Shown here: piece by piece, positions 1 through 5,968 of the stretch | Numbering within the stretch: the stretch's first letter is position 1 | How the letters are laid out: each line of letters opens with the position of its first letter | Source of the DNA: Actinomycetota bacterium | GTDB taxonomy: Bacteria > Actinomycetota > Acidimicrobiia > Acidimicrobiales > JAHWLA01 | Assembly: GCA_019347595.1 (NCBI GenBank) | Contig: JAHWLA010000046.1 | Span: forward strand, 1 to 13,554 | Reading direction: 5' to 3' | Length of the DNA: 13,554 bases | Program-made: the position numbers and the translations under genes | Notes under the pieces: model-generated | What the model saw: only the letters and a program-made list of their open reading frames with translations | Database searches by the model: none | Told to the model about the DNA's origin: nothing

Positions 1-118
1 TCTGGCCCAGGCGGCGAGGGTGGAGGCGCTGGTCGGCGAGGTGGTGGCGCAGGGAGCCGACGAGCCCACGGTGCGACGGCTGGTGGGCGAGGCCGTGCGT
101 CTCGGCCGAGGGCGTTGA
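1..118 (+). CDS. C-terminal fragment of an unidentified protein
   Basis: Only the last 38 codons lie in the window, read from base 2 to a TGA at 116-118. This frame is preferred because nearly every codon ends in G or C, as in the clear genes downstream. The peptide is rich in Ala, Val, Glu, Leu and Arg and looks like one or two amphipathic helices followed by a basic end (LGRGR). No motif is recognisable, so I assign no function. A strong hairpin 44 bases downstream (162-207) could terminate its transcript. The reading could be wrong, because so short a piece cannot be tested well by eye. Confidence 0.5.
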   Translation, partial: LAQAARVEALVGEVVAQGADEPTVRRLVGEAVRLGRGR

Positions 119-161
119 GTCCGCCCGAACCGGCGCCAAACAGGCGCACAGACGCGATAAA

Positions 162-207
162 GGCGACGGGGGCAGGTGCACGGCGGACGCACCCGCACCC
201 CGACGCC
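162..207 (+). terminator. Imperfect GC-rich hairpin, candidate terminator
   Basis: The left arm 162-179 pairs with 189-207 around a 9-base loop (180-188). The pairs are GGCG/CGCC, CGGGG/CCCCG, GC/GC and GGTGC/GCACC, interrupted by an A-A mismatch, a bulged A197 and an A-C mismatch, giving 16 pairs. It lies after the stop of the upstream gene and before the next CDS. No T-tract follows, only TTGTAA, so it would be a non-canonical terminator. It could instead be a structured leader for the small gene at 320. Confidence 0.4.
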
Positions 208-319
208 GTTGTAAACCGTGTCACCAAACGCGCTCGGCGTCAATGCCGAGATCACTACGCTGGCTGCGAGGGCCTACCCATCACCTCATTTCGCCCGGGG
301 GGCTGCCGATGAAGGAGCT

Positions 320-544
320 ATGGCGAAGAGTGCTGTGCTGAAGAGTCGGGCTGTCGAGCGAACTGTTGAACCGGGCAATTCGGCTGTTTGCGTCCACTGT
401 GGAGCCCCGGTGAAGTTCGTGGCCCGTGCCCAGCTTCGACAGGTGATCGCCAACGTCTACGTCGAGGGCAGTTGGGACCGCGTCGAGCACTTCCACAGCG
501 ACTGCTACGTGGAGGCGGGCAGCCCCTACGGGGAGCCCGGCTAA
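320..544 (+). CDS. Small zinc-ribbon-like protein of unknown function
   Basis: A 74-residue protein starting at the ATG at 320. GAAGGAG lies immediately upstream but only two bases from the ATG, which is tighter than usual. An in-frame GTG at 218 would add 34 poorly structured residues and is less likely. The protein has a CVHCGAPVKF knuckle near residue 20-29 and a downstream HFHSDCY near residue 57-63. Together these give two Cys plus a His/Cys pair that could coordinate one zinc ion. The N-terminus is basic. It resembles a conserved short actinobacterial protein family as I remember it, but I know of no established role. It sits 38 bases upstream of queD, so it may belong to the same neighbourhood, although queD seems to have its own -10 element. 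A nucleic-acid-binding or regulatory role would be inference only. Confidence 0.7.
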   Translation: MAKSAVLKSRAVERTVEPGNSAVCVHCGAPVKFVARAQLRQVIANVYVEGSWDRVEHFHSDCYVEAGSPYGEPG

Positions 545-567
545 CCGCCGGCGGCAGTCGCGAGGGG

Positions 568-573
568 TAGCGT
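568..573 (+). promoter_or_regulatory. TAGCGT -10-like element before queD
   Basis: TAGCGT fits TANNNT and lies 9 bases before the queD ATG at 583, in the 38-bp gap after the small zinc-ribbon gene. No Shine-Dalgarno sequence is visible in between. It would give a transcript with a leader of only a few bases. It is one of several similar elements in this window; alone it would be weak evidence. Confidence 0.4.
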
Positions 574-582
574 GGCAGTGCC

Positions 583-936
583 ATGCGCACCCGAGTCACC
601 CGGTCGTTCGCCTTCGAGGCGGCCCACGAGCTGCCGTGGCACCCGGGGAAGTGCAAGCGCCTCCACGGCCACAACTACCGCTTCGAGGTGACGGTGGAGG
701 GCCCGCTCGACGAGCGAGGCGTGGTGATCGATTTCGACGACCTGAAGCGGATGGTCGAGACCGAGGTGGTGGATCGCTACGACCACCGCTACCTCAACGA
801 CTTCTTCGACAACCCCACCGCCGAATTGCTGGCCCAGGACGTGTGGAAGCGGCTGGAGGCGGCCGGCTTGCGAGTGGCCCGGCTCCGGCTGTGGGAGACG
901 TCCGACTCCTCGGTCGAGCTGCTGGCCGACCGTTGA
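583..936 (+). CDS. queD: 6-carboxy-5,6,7,8-tetrahydropterin synthase QueD
   Basis: A 117-residue member of the PTPS/QueD fold family, the usual length. QueD converts 7,8-dihydroneopterin triphosphate to 6-carboxytetrahydropterin, the first committed step toward 7-deazaguanines (preQ0), in the cytosol. Visible signatures are the zinc ligands His15, His28 and His30 in AAHELPW and CKRLHGHNY, and the catalytic Cys24 in the C-x3-HGH spacing that marks QueD rather than eukaryotic-type PTPS. Asp67-His68 (YDHRYLND) and Glu105 (WETSDSS) complete the active site. VVIDFDDLK at residues 47-55 is also typical. The ATG at 583 gives a normal N-terminus (RVTRSFAFEAAH). Its stop overlaps the probable start of queE, which supports the preQ0 assignment over a biopterin role. 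Confidence 0.95.
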   Translation: MRTRVTRSFAFEAAHELPWHPGKCKRLHGHNYRFEVTVEGPLDERGVVIDFDDLKRMVETEVVDRYDHRYLNDFFDNPTAELLAQDVWKRLEAAGLRVARLRLWETSDSSVELLADR

Positions 937-1610
937 GCCTGGTCGTCGCCGAGGTCTTCGGCCCCACCTGGCAGGGCGAGGGCCCGTCGACGGGGCGGAC
1001 GGCCTCGTTCGTGCGGCTGGGCCGCTGCAACCTGGCGTGCACCTGGTGCGACACGCCGTACACCTGGGACTGGGAGCGCTTCGACCCCGCCGTCGAGCTG
1101 CGGGAGCGGTCGGTAGACGACATCGTCGCCGAGCTCGACGGCTTCGGCCCGGTGGAGTTGCTGGTGGTCACCGGCGGCGAGCCCCTGCTGCAACAACGGC
1201 GGCTGCCGCCGTTGTTGTCGGCCGCTCGGGATCGGGGCCTGCGGGTGGAGATCGAGACGGCGGGCACGCTGGCGCCGACGCCGGAGTTGGTGCGGCTGGT
1301 CGACGGGTTCAACGTGTCACCCAAGCTGGCGAACTCGGGCAACCCGCTCGAACGGCGCCACCAGCCCGAGGTGCTGCGCGCCTTCGAGGCCACGGGCAAG
1401 GCGGTGTTCAAGTTCGTGGTGCGCGACGAGACCGAACTCGACGAGGTGGCCGGCTTCGGCGTGTCGCCTGTCTGGGTCATGCCGGAGGGCACCGACGCCG
1501 ACACGTTGACCGAGCGCATGCGGGCGCTGGCCCCCGCCGTGTTGCGCCGCGGGTGGAATCTCTCGCCCCGCCTCCACGTCCACCTGTGGGGCGACCGCCG
1601 CGGCGTCTGA
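933..1610 (+). CDS. queE: 7-carboxy-7-deazaguanine synthase QueE (radical SAM)
   Basis: QueE is a radical SAM enzyme that rearranges 6-carboxytetrahydropterin, the QueD product, to 7-carboxy-7-deazaguanine. The most upstream sensible start is the TTG at 933, which overlaps the queD TGA (TTGA) and gives 225 residues starting SLVVAEVFGPTWQGEG, a normal QueE N-terminus. No ATG or GTG start lies in frame before the conserved core. The 4Fe-4S cluster motif is C-x3-C-x2-C at Cys32, Cys36 and Cys39 (GRCNLACTWCDTPYTWDW). VTGGEPLLQ is the SAM-binding GGE motif, and NVSPKLANSG matches the family. Translational coupling to queD is likely. QueC, which makes preQ0, and later enzymes are not in the window, so the end product (queuosine-type tRNA, DNA base or metabolite) cannot be read here. 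Confidence 0.93.
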   Translation: MSLVVAEVFGPTWQGEGPSTGRTASFVRLGRCNLACTWCDTPYTWDWERFDPAVELRERSVDDIVAELDGFGPVELLVVTGGEPLLQQRRLPPLLSAARDRGLRVEIETAGTLAPTPELVRLVDGFNVSPKLANSGNPLERRHQPEVLRAFEATGKAVFKFVVRDETELDEVAGFGVSPVWVMPEGTDADTLTERMRALAPAVLRRGWNLSPRLHVHLWGDRRGV

Positions 1611-1626
1611 CCCCCTCGTTTCTGGT

Positions 1627-1647
1627 CCCCCGATCGGCCGAAGGGGG
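1627..1647 (+). terminator. Weak hairpin after queE
   Basis: CCCCC at 1627-1631 can pair with GGGGG at 1643-1647. The loop contains the self-complementary TCGGCCGA (1634-1641). It begins 16 bases after the queE stop, in the 82-bp gap before the kinase-like gene. No T-tract follows. The preceding bases CTCGTTTCTGGTCC (1615-1628) closely resemble the left edge of the large inverted repeat near 8125, so this may be a decayed or divergent relative. Confidence 0.3.
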
Positions 1648-1692
1648 GGCGAAGGCCGTCAAGGGCAGCCTGGCGGGTGCCGACAGTCCGGT

Positions 1693-2517
1693 ATGACGTT
1701 TCCGCTGACCGACGACGCGCAGGTGCGTGCCATGGTCGCGCTCCTCGAAGCGCAGGCCGCGCAGATCACCGCGTTGCGCCGCGGCGTCGAGACGCTTGAA
1801 GGACGGCTGTCGCTCCGCAACGCGCTCGATGTCGTGGTGTCCGACGAGGTGCAGCAGTCGCTGGCCGACCTGCGCATGGCGCTCCACGCCCTGCGCCGAC
1901 TGCCCGCCGGCGATCGCCAGTGCAAGTGGCTGGTGGACGAGGCGTCTGCTCGCGTGGAGCTCCTCACCACGCGCATCGGCGAGCTGTTGGCGCCTGCCCC
2001 GCTGGCCGACGTCACAGTCGAGCGCGACGAGGCCAAGGATGTGCCGTTCGACGAGATCGTGGCCCGGGCGCTGGCCGCCATCCCGACGCTGCCCGCGGGC
2101 ACCGTGACGTGCCGCAACACCGAGGGGCTGTCCGTCTCGACCACTCCGGCCCGATTGGCCGCTGTGCTCGCCGCCTTGATCGACAACGCCGCCCGCCACG
2201 GCGGCGGCACGGCTGTCACGTGCGATGCCGAGCTGGCGTTCGGCGACCTGGTGGTGCGGGTGTCGGACGAGGGGCCGGGCTTGGGCGACGTCGATCCCGA
2301 GTCGTTGTTCCCGGCGCTGGCCCGGGGGCTGGGCGCCGACGACGACACGCGCGGCGTGGGGCTGTACGTGGCCCGGATGCTCGCCCGCTCGCTCGGCGGC
2401 GACGTCTCACTGGCGAACCGCCCGGAGGGCGGGGCGGTGGCGTCGGTGGTCATCCCGCAGCGTCGCGGTGACGACGCCGCCCCGCGGACCGGGCGCGACC
2501 TCACGCCCGACTGGTAG
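1693..2517 (+). CDS. Histidine-kinase-like ATPase without the H-box histidine
   Basis: A 274-residue protein with no signal peptide or membrane segment. Residues 8-39 look like a coiled coil. Residues 44-100 resemble a DHp dimerisation helix pair. In this helix the motif is VSDEVQQSL (Asp51), where sensor kinases have S-H-E-L-R-T-P-L. His65 lies in the same helix but is not at the usual place. Residues 120-256 form a HATPase_c domain: N-box IDNAARHG (Asn165), G1-like SDEGPGLG (Asp192, Gly194, Gly196) and G2-like TRGVGLYVARMLARSLGG (Gly221, Gly223). ATP binding therefore looks intact while autophosphorylation on the usual His looks lost. No response regulator is adjacent; an alpha/beta hydrolase follows after 9 nt. 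The ATG at 1693 has no strong ribosome site. It could be a pseudo-kinase, an anti-sigma-like kinase or an ATP-dependent scaffold. Confidence 0.8.
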   Translation: MTFPLTDDAQVRAMVALLEAQAAQITALRRGVETLEGRLSLRNALDVVVSDEVQQSLADLRMALHALRRLPAGDRQCKWLVDEASARVELLTTRIGELLAPAPLADVTVERDEAKDVPFDEIVARALAAIPTLPAGTVTCRNTEGLSVSTTPARLAAVLAALIDNAARHGGGTAVTCDAELAFGDLVVRVSDEGPGLGDVDPESLFPALARGLGADDDTRGVGLYVARMLARSLGGDVSLANRPEGGAVASVVIPQRRGDDAAPRTGRDLTPDW

Positions 2518-2526
2518 CACGGGGGC

Positions 2527-3243
2527 GTGCCCGCCCCTCGCACCCATGTCGTCTTCGTCCACGGCGCCCTGGACCGCGCCACGTCGTTCGAGCGCACCCG
2601 CCGCCACCTGGCCGATGTCGACACGACGACGTACGACCGGCGGGGCTACGGCCGCGCCGTCGACGCCGACCCGCCCGCCCGCACCTTCGAGGACCACGTG
2701 GACGACCTGCTGGCCCGCCTCGACGCCCGACCCACCGTGCTGGTCGGGCACAGCCTGGGCGGCAACGTCGCCCTGACGGCGGCGGTGCGGCGGCCCGAGG
2801 TGGTGCGTGCCGTGGTCACCTACGAAGCGCCCATGCCGTGGGAGCCGTGGTGGCCGTCCGACACGGCCGGCGGGGCCGCCGTGCAAGCGGGCGACGCGGC
2901 ACGCGCCGCCGAGGTCTTCATGCGGCGGATGATCGGCGACCAGCGCTGGCAGCGACTGCCCGAACGCACGAAGGAGGCGCGGCGCCGCGAGGGCGTGGCG
3001 CTGCTGGCCGACCTGGCCGGGCTGCGGGCGGGGCGGCCGTTCGACCCGGCCGACGTCCGCGTGCCGGTCGTCGTCGGCGTGGGCAGCGAATCGCGCCCGC
3101 ACCAGAAGGACGCCGCGCCGCGGCTGGTGGCGTCGCTGCCCGACGCCGAGCTCGTGGTGATCGAGGGGGCGTCGCACGGCGCGCACCTGAGCCACCCGGC
3201 CGAGTTCGCCGGCCTGGCCCGTCGCGCCCTCGCCCGCCTCTAA
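2527..3243 (+). CDS. Alpha/beta hydrolase family protein
   Basis: A 238-residue single-domain alpha/beta hydrolase. The oxyanion strand is HVVFVHGALDRATSF at residues 7-21. The nucleophile elbow is VGHSLGGN with Ser76. The C-terminal GASHGAH supplies the likely catalytic His217. The acid residue is less clear; Glu188 or a neighbour in GVGSESRPHQKD is in the expected loop after strand 7. YDRRGYGRA at residues 36-44 is typical of esterase-like members. The substrate cannot be read from sequence: esterase, lactonase, epoxide hydrolase or C-C hydrolase are all possible. The GTG start follows the stop of the kinase-like gene by 9 nt, with a G-run in between, so the two are probably co-transcribed. 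A long hairpin follows 8 nt after its stop. Confidence 0.85.
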   Translation: MPAPRTHVVFVHGALDRATSFERTRRHLADVDTTTYDRRGYGRAVDADPPARTFEDHVDDLLARLDARPTVLVGHSLGGNVALTAAVRRPEVVRAVVTYEAPMPWEPWWPSDTAGGAAVQAGDAARAAEVFMRRMIGDQRWQRLPERTKEARRREGVALLADLAGLRAGRPFDPADVRVPVVVGVGSESRPHQKDAAPRLVASLPDAELVVIEGASHGAHLSHPAEFAGLARRALARL

Positions 3244-3251
3244 AAGCTCGT

Positions 3252-3297
3252 TCTCGTGTCGGAAGTGCGCACGTCGGTGCGCACTTCCGACACGAGA
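3252..3297. terminator. 21-bp perfect hairpin in a convergent gap
   Basis: Bases 3252-3272 are exactly complementary to 3277-3297, with a 4-base GTCG spacer. The element occupies most of the 60-bp gap between the plus-strand hydrolase (stop at 3243) and the minus-strand flavoprotein (stop at 3304). Its symmetry would allow termination from both sides. There is no T-tract downstream on either strand, so it is not a textbook intrinsic terminator. A short AAAA precedes it at 3242-3245. Confidence 0.7.
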
Positions 3298-3303
3298 TGC
3301 GCG

Positions 3304-4275
3304 TTACGCCGGGGCGCGGGTGGCGAGCAGGCGGTCGACGGCCGCCTCGGCCTCGGCCACGAACTGCCGCACCAGCTCTCCGGCGGGTACCAGCTCGTCG
3401 ATGGCCCCCGCCCCCTGCCCGGCCGGGAAGAACTCGCGGCTGGGGTCGACGTCCGTTGTCTCGTCGGCGCCGAGGTGGAAGGCGTTGTCGCCCATGGCCC
3501 GGCCCACCTGGGCAGGGAACGGCTGGAGCTCCTCAGGGTGCTCGTCGAAGAACTGGGTGTACTCGTTGCGCACCACCCGGCACGTCTTGCCCGTGTAGGC
3601 CCGCGACACCACGGTCTCGTCCTCGGCGATGGCGAGCAGCCGGTCCTTGTACCCGGGCACCGCCCGCGCCTCGGGCGTAGCGATGAAGCGGGTGCCGACC
3701 CACACCCCGTCGGCGCCCAGTGCCAGCGCGGCAGCCAGGCCGCGGCCGTCGAAGATGCCGCCCGCGGCAACCACCGGCACCCGGTCGCCCACGGCGTCGA
3801 CGATCTGGGGCACGAGCGGGAACGTCGCCACCGGGCCGGTGTGGCCGCCCGCCTCCGTCCCCTGGGCGACGACGATGTCGCACCCGGCCTCCACGGCGGC
3901 CACGGCGTGGCGGACCTTGCCGCACATGTTCACCACGATCACGCCGTGCTGGTGGCACAGATCGACGACGTCCCGCGGCACACCCAACCCGGCCACGAAC
4001 ACCGACGCGCCGTGGTCGATGATCTGGCGCACCTGCGCCACCATGTCGCCGGGCGCGGCGGTGAGCAGGTCGACGCCGAACGGCTTGTCGGTGAGCCCGC
4101 GCACCGCGAGCATCTCCTCCACCATCTTGTCCGGCCCCATGGTCGAGGCGCCGAGGCAGCCGAAGCCCCCGGCCTCCGAGACCGCCGCCACCAGGCGGTG
4201 GTAGGAGACGCCCCCCATGCCCGCCAGCATCACCGGGTGCTCGATCTGGAGCACATCCGTCAGCCTGGTCTGCAT
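3304..4275 (-). CDS. Nitronate monooxygenase / 2-nitropropane dioxygenase-like flavoprotein
   Basis: A 323-residue FMN-dependent TIM-barrel protein of the NMO/2-NPD family, of usual length. Visible motifs are IEHPVMLAGMGGVS (residues 11-24), AVSEAGGFGCLGAS (31-44), DIVVAQGTEAGGHTG with the family His145, PVVAAGGIFDGRGLAAALALGADGV and VGTRFIATPEA in the phosphate-binding half, and QPFPAQ near the C-terminus. Classic members oxidise nitronates with O2. Relatives include FabK-type enoyl reductases and the cholesterol-catabolic IpdC, so a CoA-ester reductase role is possible given nearby fatty-acid genes. The ATG at 4275 is chosen because it opens a family-like N-terminus (MQTRLTDVLQIEHP) and is preceded at 7 nt by TAGGGT. 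The frame stays open far upstream, but that part is antisense to the VanW gene and not coding. Confidence 0.88.
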   Translation of the reverse strand: MQTRLTDVLQIEHPVMLAGMGGVSYHRLVAAVSEAGGFGCLGASTMGPDKMVEEMLAVRGLTDKPFGVDLLTAAPGDMVAQVRQIIDHGASVFVAGLGVPRDVVDLCHQHGVIVVNMCGKVRHAVAAVEAGCDIVVAQGTEAGGHTGPVATFPLVPQIVDAVGDRVPVVAAGGIFDGRGLAAALALGADGVWVGTRFIATPEARAVPGYKDRLLAIAEDETVVSRAYTGKTCRVVRNEYTQFFDEHPEELQPFPAQVGRAMGDNAFHLGADETTDVDPSREFFPAGQGAGAIDELVPAGELVRQFVAEAEAAVDRLLATRAPA

Positions 4276-4282
4276 GGGCGTC

Positions 4283-4288
4283 ACCCTA
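4283..4288 (-). promoter_or_regulatory. TAGGGT -10-like element for the flavoprotein gene
   Basis: On the minus strand TATAGGGT ends 7 bases before the ATG at 4275. TAGGGT fits TANNNT at the position expected if transcription begins at or next to the ATG (leaderless). The only other ribosome-site-like sequence is the GGGTGA that overlaps this element. The TATA core (4287-4290) is self-complementary, so plus-strand initiation toward the VanW gene is conceivable, though the plus-strand hexamer (TATAGC) matches less well. Confidence 0.5.
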
Positions 4289-4320
4289 TAGCGGCGCCGG
4301 GCGCGCGATCCTTGGCGGTC

Positions 4321-5958
4321 GTGCGCCGTGCAGCAACCGTTGGACTCGTCGCGCTCGCCGTCGTGTTCGGGCTCGCCGTCACGGTCGTCGTCGCCTGGAC
4401 CGTCGACACACGTCGCCACGACGGCCAAGTCGTGCGCAACGTCGAGCTGGCCGGTCGCTCCGTGGGCGGGCTTCATCGACAGGCCGTCGCCGCCGTCGCG
4501 GCCGTCGCCGCCACCCGCTATGCCGACGCCGAGGTGCGCGTCGATGCCCCCGAGGGCGGCTTCACGGCCACCGCGGCGGAGCTCGGCGTGTCGGTCACCG
4601 AGGCGGCCACCGTGGAGGAAGCCTTCCGGGTGGGGCGCACAGGCCCACTCTTCAGTCGCATCACCGGTTGGCTGTCGTCGCTGCGCTCGCCCCGCCGGGC
4701 GGCCGTCCGCGTCGCCGTCGCCCCCGCCGCCGTCTACCAGGTGGTGGCCGAGCGCGACCCGGGGCCCCGAACGGCGCCCACGGAGCCGTCGGTCAAGGTG
4801 GAGAAGGACACACTCGTCGCCGTCGACGGCAAGTCGGGCCGCGGCATCGACCCCGCCGAGGTAATCGACAACCTTCCGGCCGCGGCTCGGCGCGGGATCC
4901 CCATGCGCGTGCGCGTCGGCCGCGGCAAGGTCCCGCCCCGCTTCGACACCGAGGACGCCGAGGAAGTCATCGCCGAGGCGACCGAACTCGTGCGCTCGCC
5001 GCTGTCCGTCAAGGCGGGCGACGCCACCGCCTCGATCCCGACCGCCACCCTCCGCTCGTGGGTGCGCGCGCGGCCGGCGACCGACGGCCTGGTCCTCACG
5101 CTCGACGCCGGGGCGGCGACAACCGACCTCGCCAAGCTGCTGCCCGAGGCGGGCACCCGTCCGACGGAGACGAGGTTCACGGTGGTGGACGGGTCGCCAC
5201 GCGTCGTCCCCGGCAAATCGGGCACGGGCTGCTGCGCGCCGGGCGCCGCGCAATTGGTACTCGACGCGCTGCGCACGCGCCCTACGAGCCCGCCGACGCT
5301 GCCGCTGACGCGCGTCGAGCCCAAGCTGACCGCCGAGGAGGCAGGCAAGCTGGGCGTGAAGGAGGTGGTGGGGACCTTCACAACCCGGTTCACGGCGGGG
5401 CAATCGCGCGTCACCAACATCCGCCGCATCGCCGACCTCACCCGCGGGATGCTGATCACGCCGGGCACAACGTTCTCGGTCAACGAACGAGTCGGCCGCC
5501 GTACGCGAGAAAGGGGCTTCGTGGTGGCAGGCGTCATCCAGGACGGCATGCTGGCCGAGGACGTCGGCGGCGGCGTGTCGCAGTACGCCACCACGCTGTT
5601 CAACGCCGCCTTCTTCGCGGGCCTCGACTTCGGCGAGTACCAGGCCCACAGCCTGTACTTCGACCGCTACCCACGCGGCCGCGAGGCGACGCTGGGTTTC
5701 CCGCACCCCGACCTCCAGATCAAGAACACGACCGACTTCGGCGTGCTCATCTGGCCCACGTACACATCGACCACGTTGACGGTCACGCTGTACTCCACGA
5801 AGCACATCGAGGCCACGGACACCGGCCGGACGGAGTCGCCCCGAGGGCCGTGCACGCGGGTCACAACGCAGCGGACGCGCACCTACCCGGACGGCACGAA
5901 GAAGGTCGATACCGTGGGCGCCCTGTATCGCCCGGAAGAAGGGGTGAACTGCTCGTAG
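4321..5958 (+). CDS. Membrane-anchored VanW-domain protein
   Basis: A 545-residue protein from the GTG at 4321; an in-frame TTG at 4312 is an alternative. Residues 5-28 form a hydrophobic segment with a preceding VRR, an uncleaved signal-anchor that puts the rest outside the cell. The middle (about 35-340) has two repeats resembling the putative peptidoglycan-binding (PG_binding_4/YoaR-like) domain that often precedes VanW. A VanW domain spans about 345-480, with VVGTFTTRF, NIRRIADLTRG, PGTTFSVNERVG, GGGVSQYATTLFNAAFFAG and the AHSLYFDRYPRGREAT motif. Cys pairs occur at about 305-306 and near the end (Cys544), possibly forming disulfides. VanW was named from a vancomycin cluster, but its biochemical role is unknown. 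A cell-wall function is plausible. It is divergent from the flavoprotein gene across 45 bp. Confidence 0.88.
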   Translation: MRRAATVGLVALAVVFGLAVTVVVAWTVDTRRHDGQVVRNVELAGRSVGGLHRQAVAAVAAVAATRYADAEVRVDAPEGGFTATAAELGVSVTEAATVEEAFRVGRTGPLFSRITGWLSSLRSPRRAAVRVAVAPAAVYQVVAERDPGPRTAPTEPSVKVEKDTLVAVDGKSGRGIDPAEVIDNLPAAARRGIPMRVRVGRGKVPPRFDTEDAEEVIAEATELVRSPLSVKAGDATASIPTATLRSWVRARPATDGLVLTLDAGAATTDLAKLLPEAGTRPTETRFTVVDGSPRVVPGKSGTGCCAPGAAQLVLDALRTRPTSPPTLPLTRVEPKLTAEEAGKLGVKEVVGTFTTRFTAGQSRVTNIRRIADLTRGMLITPGTTFSVNERVGRRTRERGFVVAGVIQDGMLAEDVGGGVSQYATTLFNAAFFAGLDFGEYQAHSLYFDRYPRGREATLGFPHPDLQIKNTTDFGVLIWPTYTSTTLTVTLYSTKHIEATDTGRTESPRGPCTRVTTQRTRTYPDGTKKVDTVGALYRPEEGVNCS

Positions 5959-5961
5959 CAT
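5956..5961 (+). promoter_or_regulatory. TAGCAT -10-like element overlapping the VanW stop codon
   Basis: TAGCAT fits TANNNT. Its first three bases are the TAG stop of the VanW gene (5956-5958). It is followed by exactly 7 bases and then the GTG start at 5969, with no Shine-Dalgarno sequence. No TTGACA-like -35 is visible near 5933. The same hexamer and spacing precede the next gene, which raises confidence that it is a leaderless promoter. Confidence 0.5.
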
Positions 5962-5968
5962 CGGCGCC

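Noticed and set aside
233..250. CTCGGC-N6-GCCGAG inverted repeat upstream of the zinc-ribbon gene, considered as an operator
   Set aside because: Six-base GC-rich arms are common by chance in this DNA, and no matching regulator or second copy is visible.
256..261. TACGCT as a -10 element for the zinc-ribbon gene
   Set aside because: It lies 58 bases before the ATG with no -35, and a single TANNNT match without leaderless spacing is weak evidence.
636..932. Upstream extension of the queE frame inside queD
   Set aside because: It overlaps the confirmed QueD coding frame and adds low-complexity residues not found in QueE proteins.
3256..4320. Plus-strand extension of the VanW frame across the flavoprotein gene
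   Set aside because: It runs antisense to a clear NMO-family CDS; VanW proteins start near their membrane anchor, which begins just after 4321.
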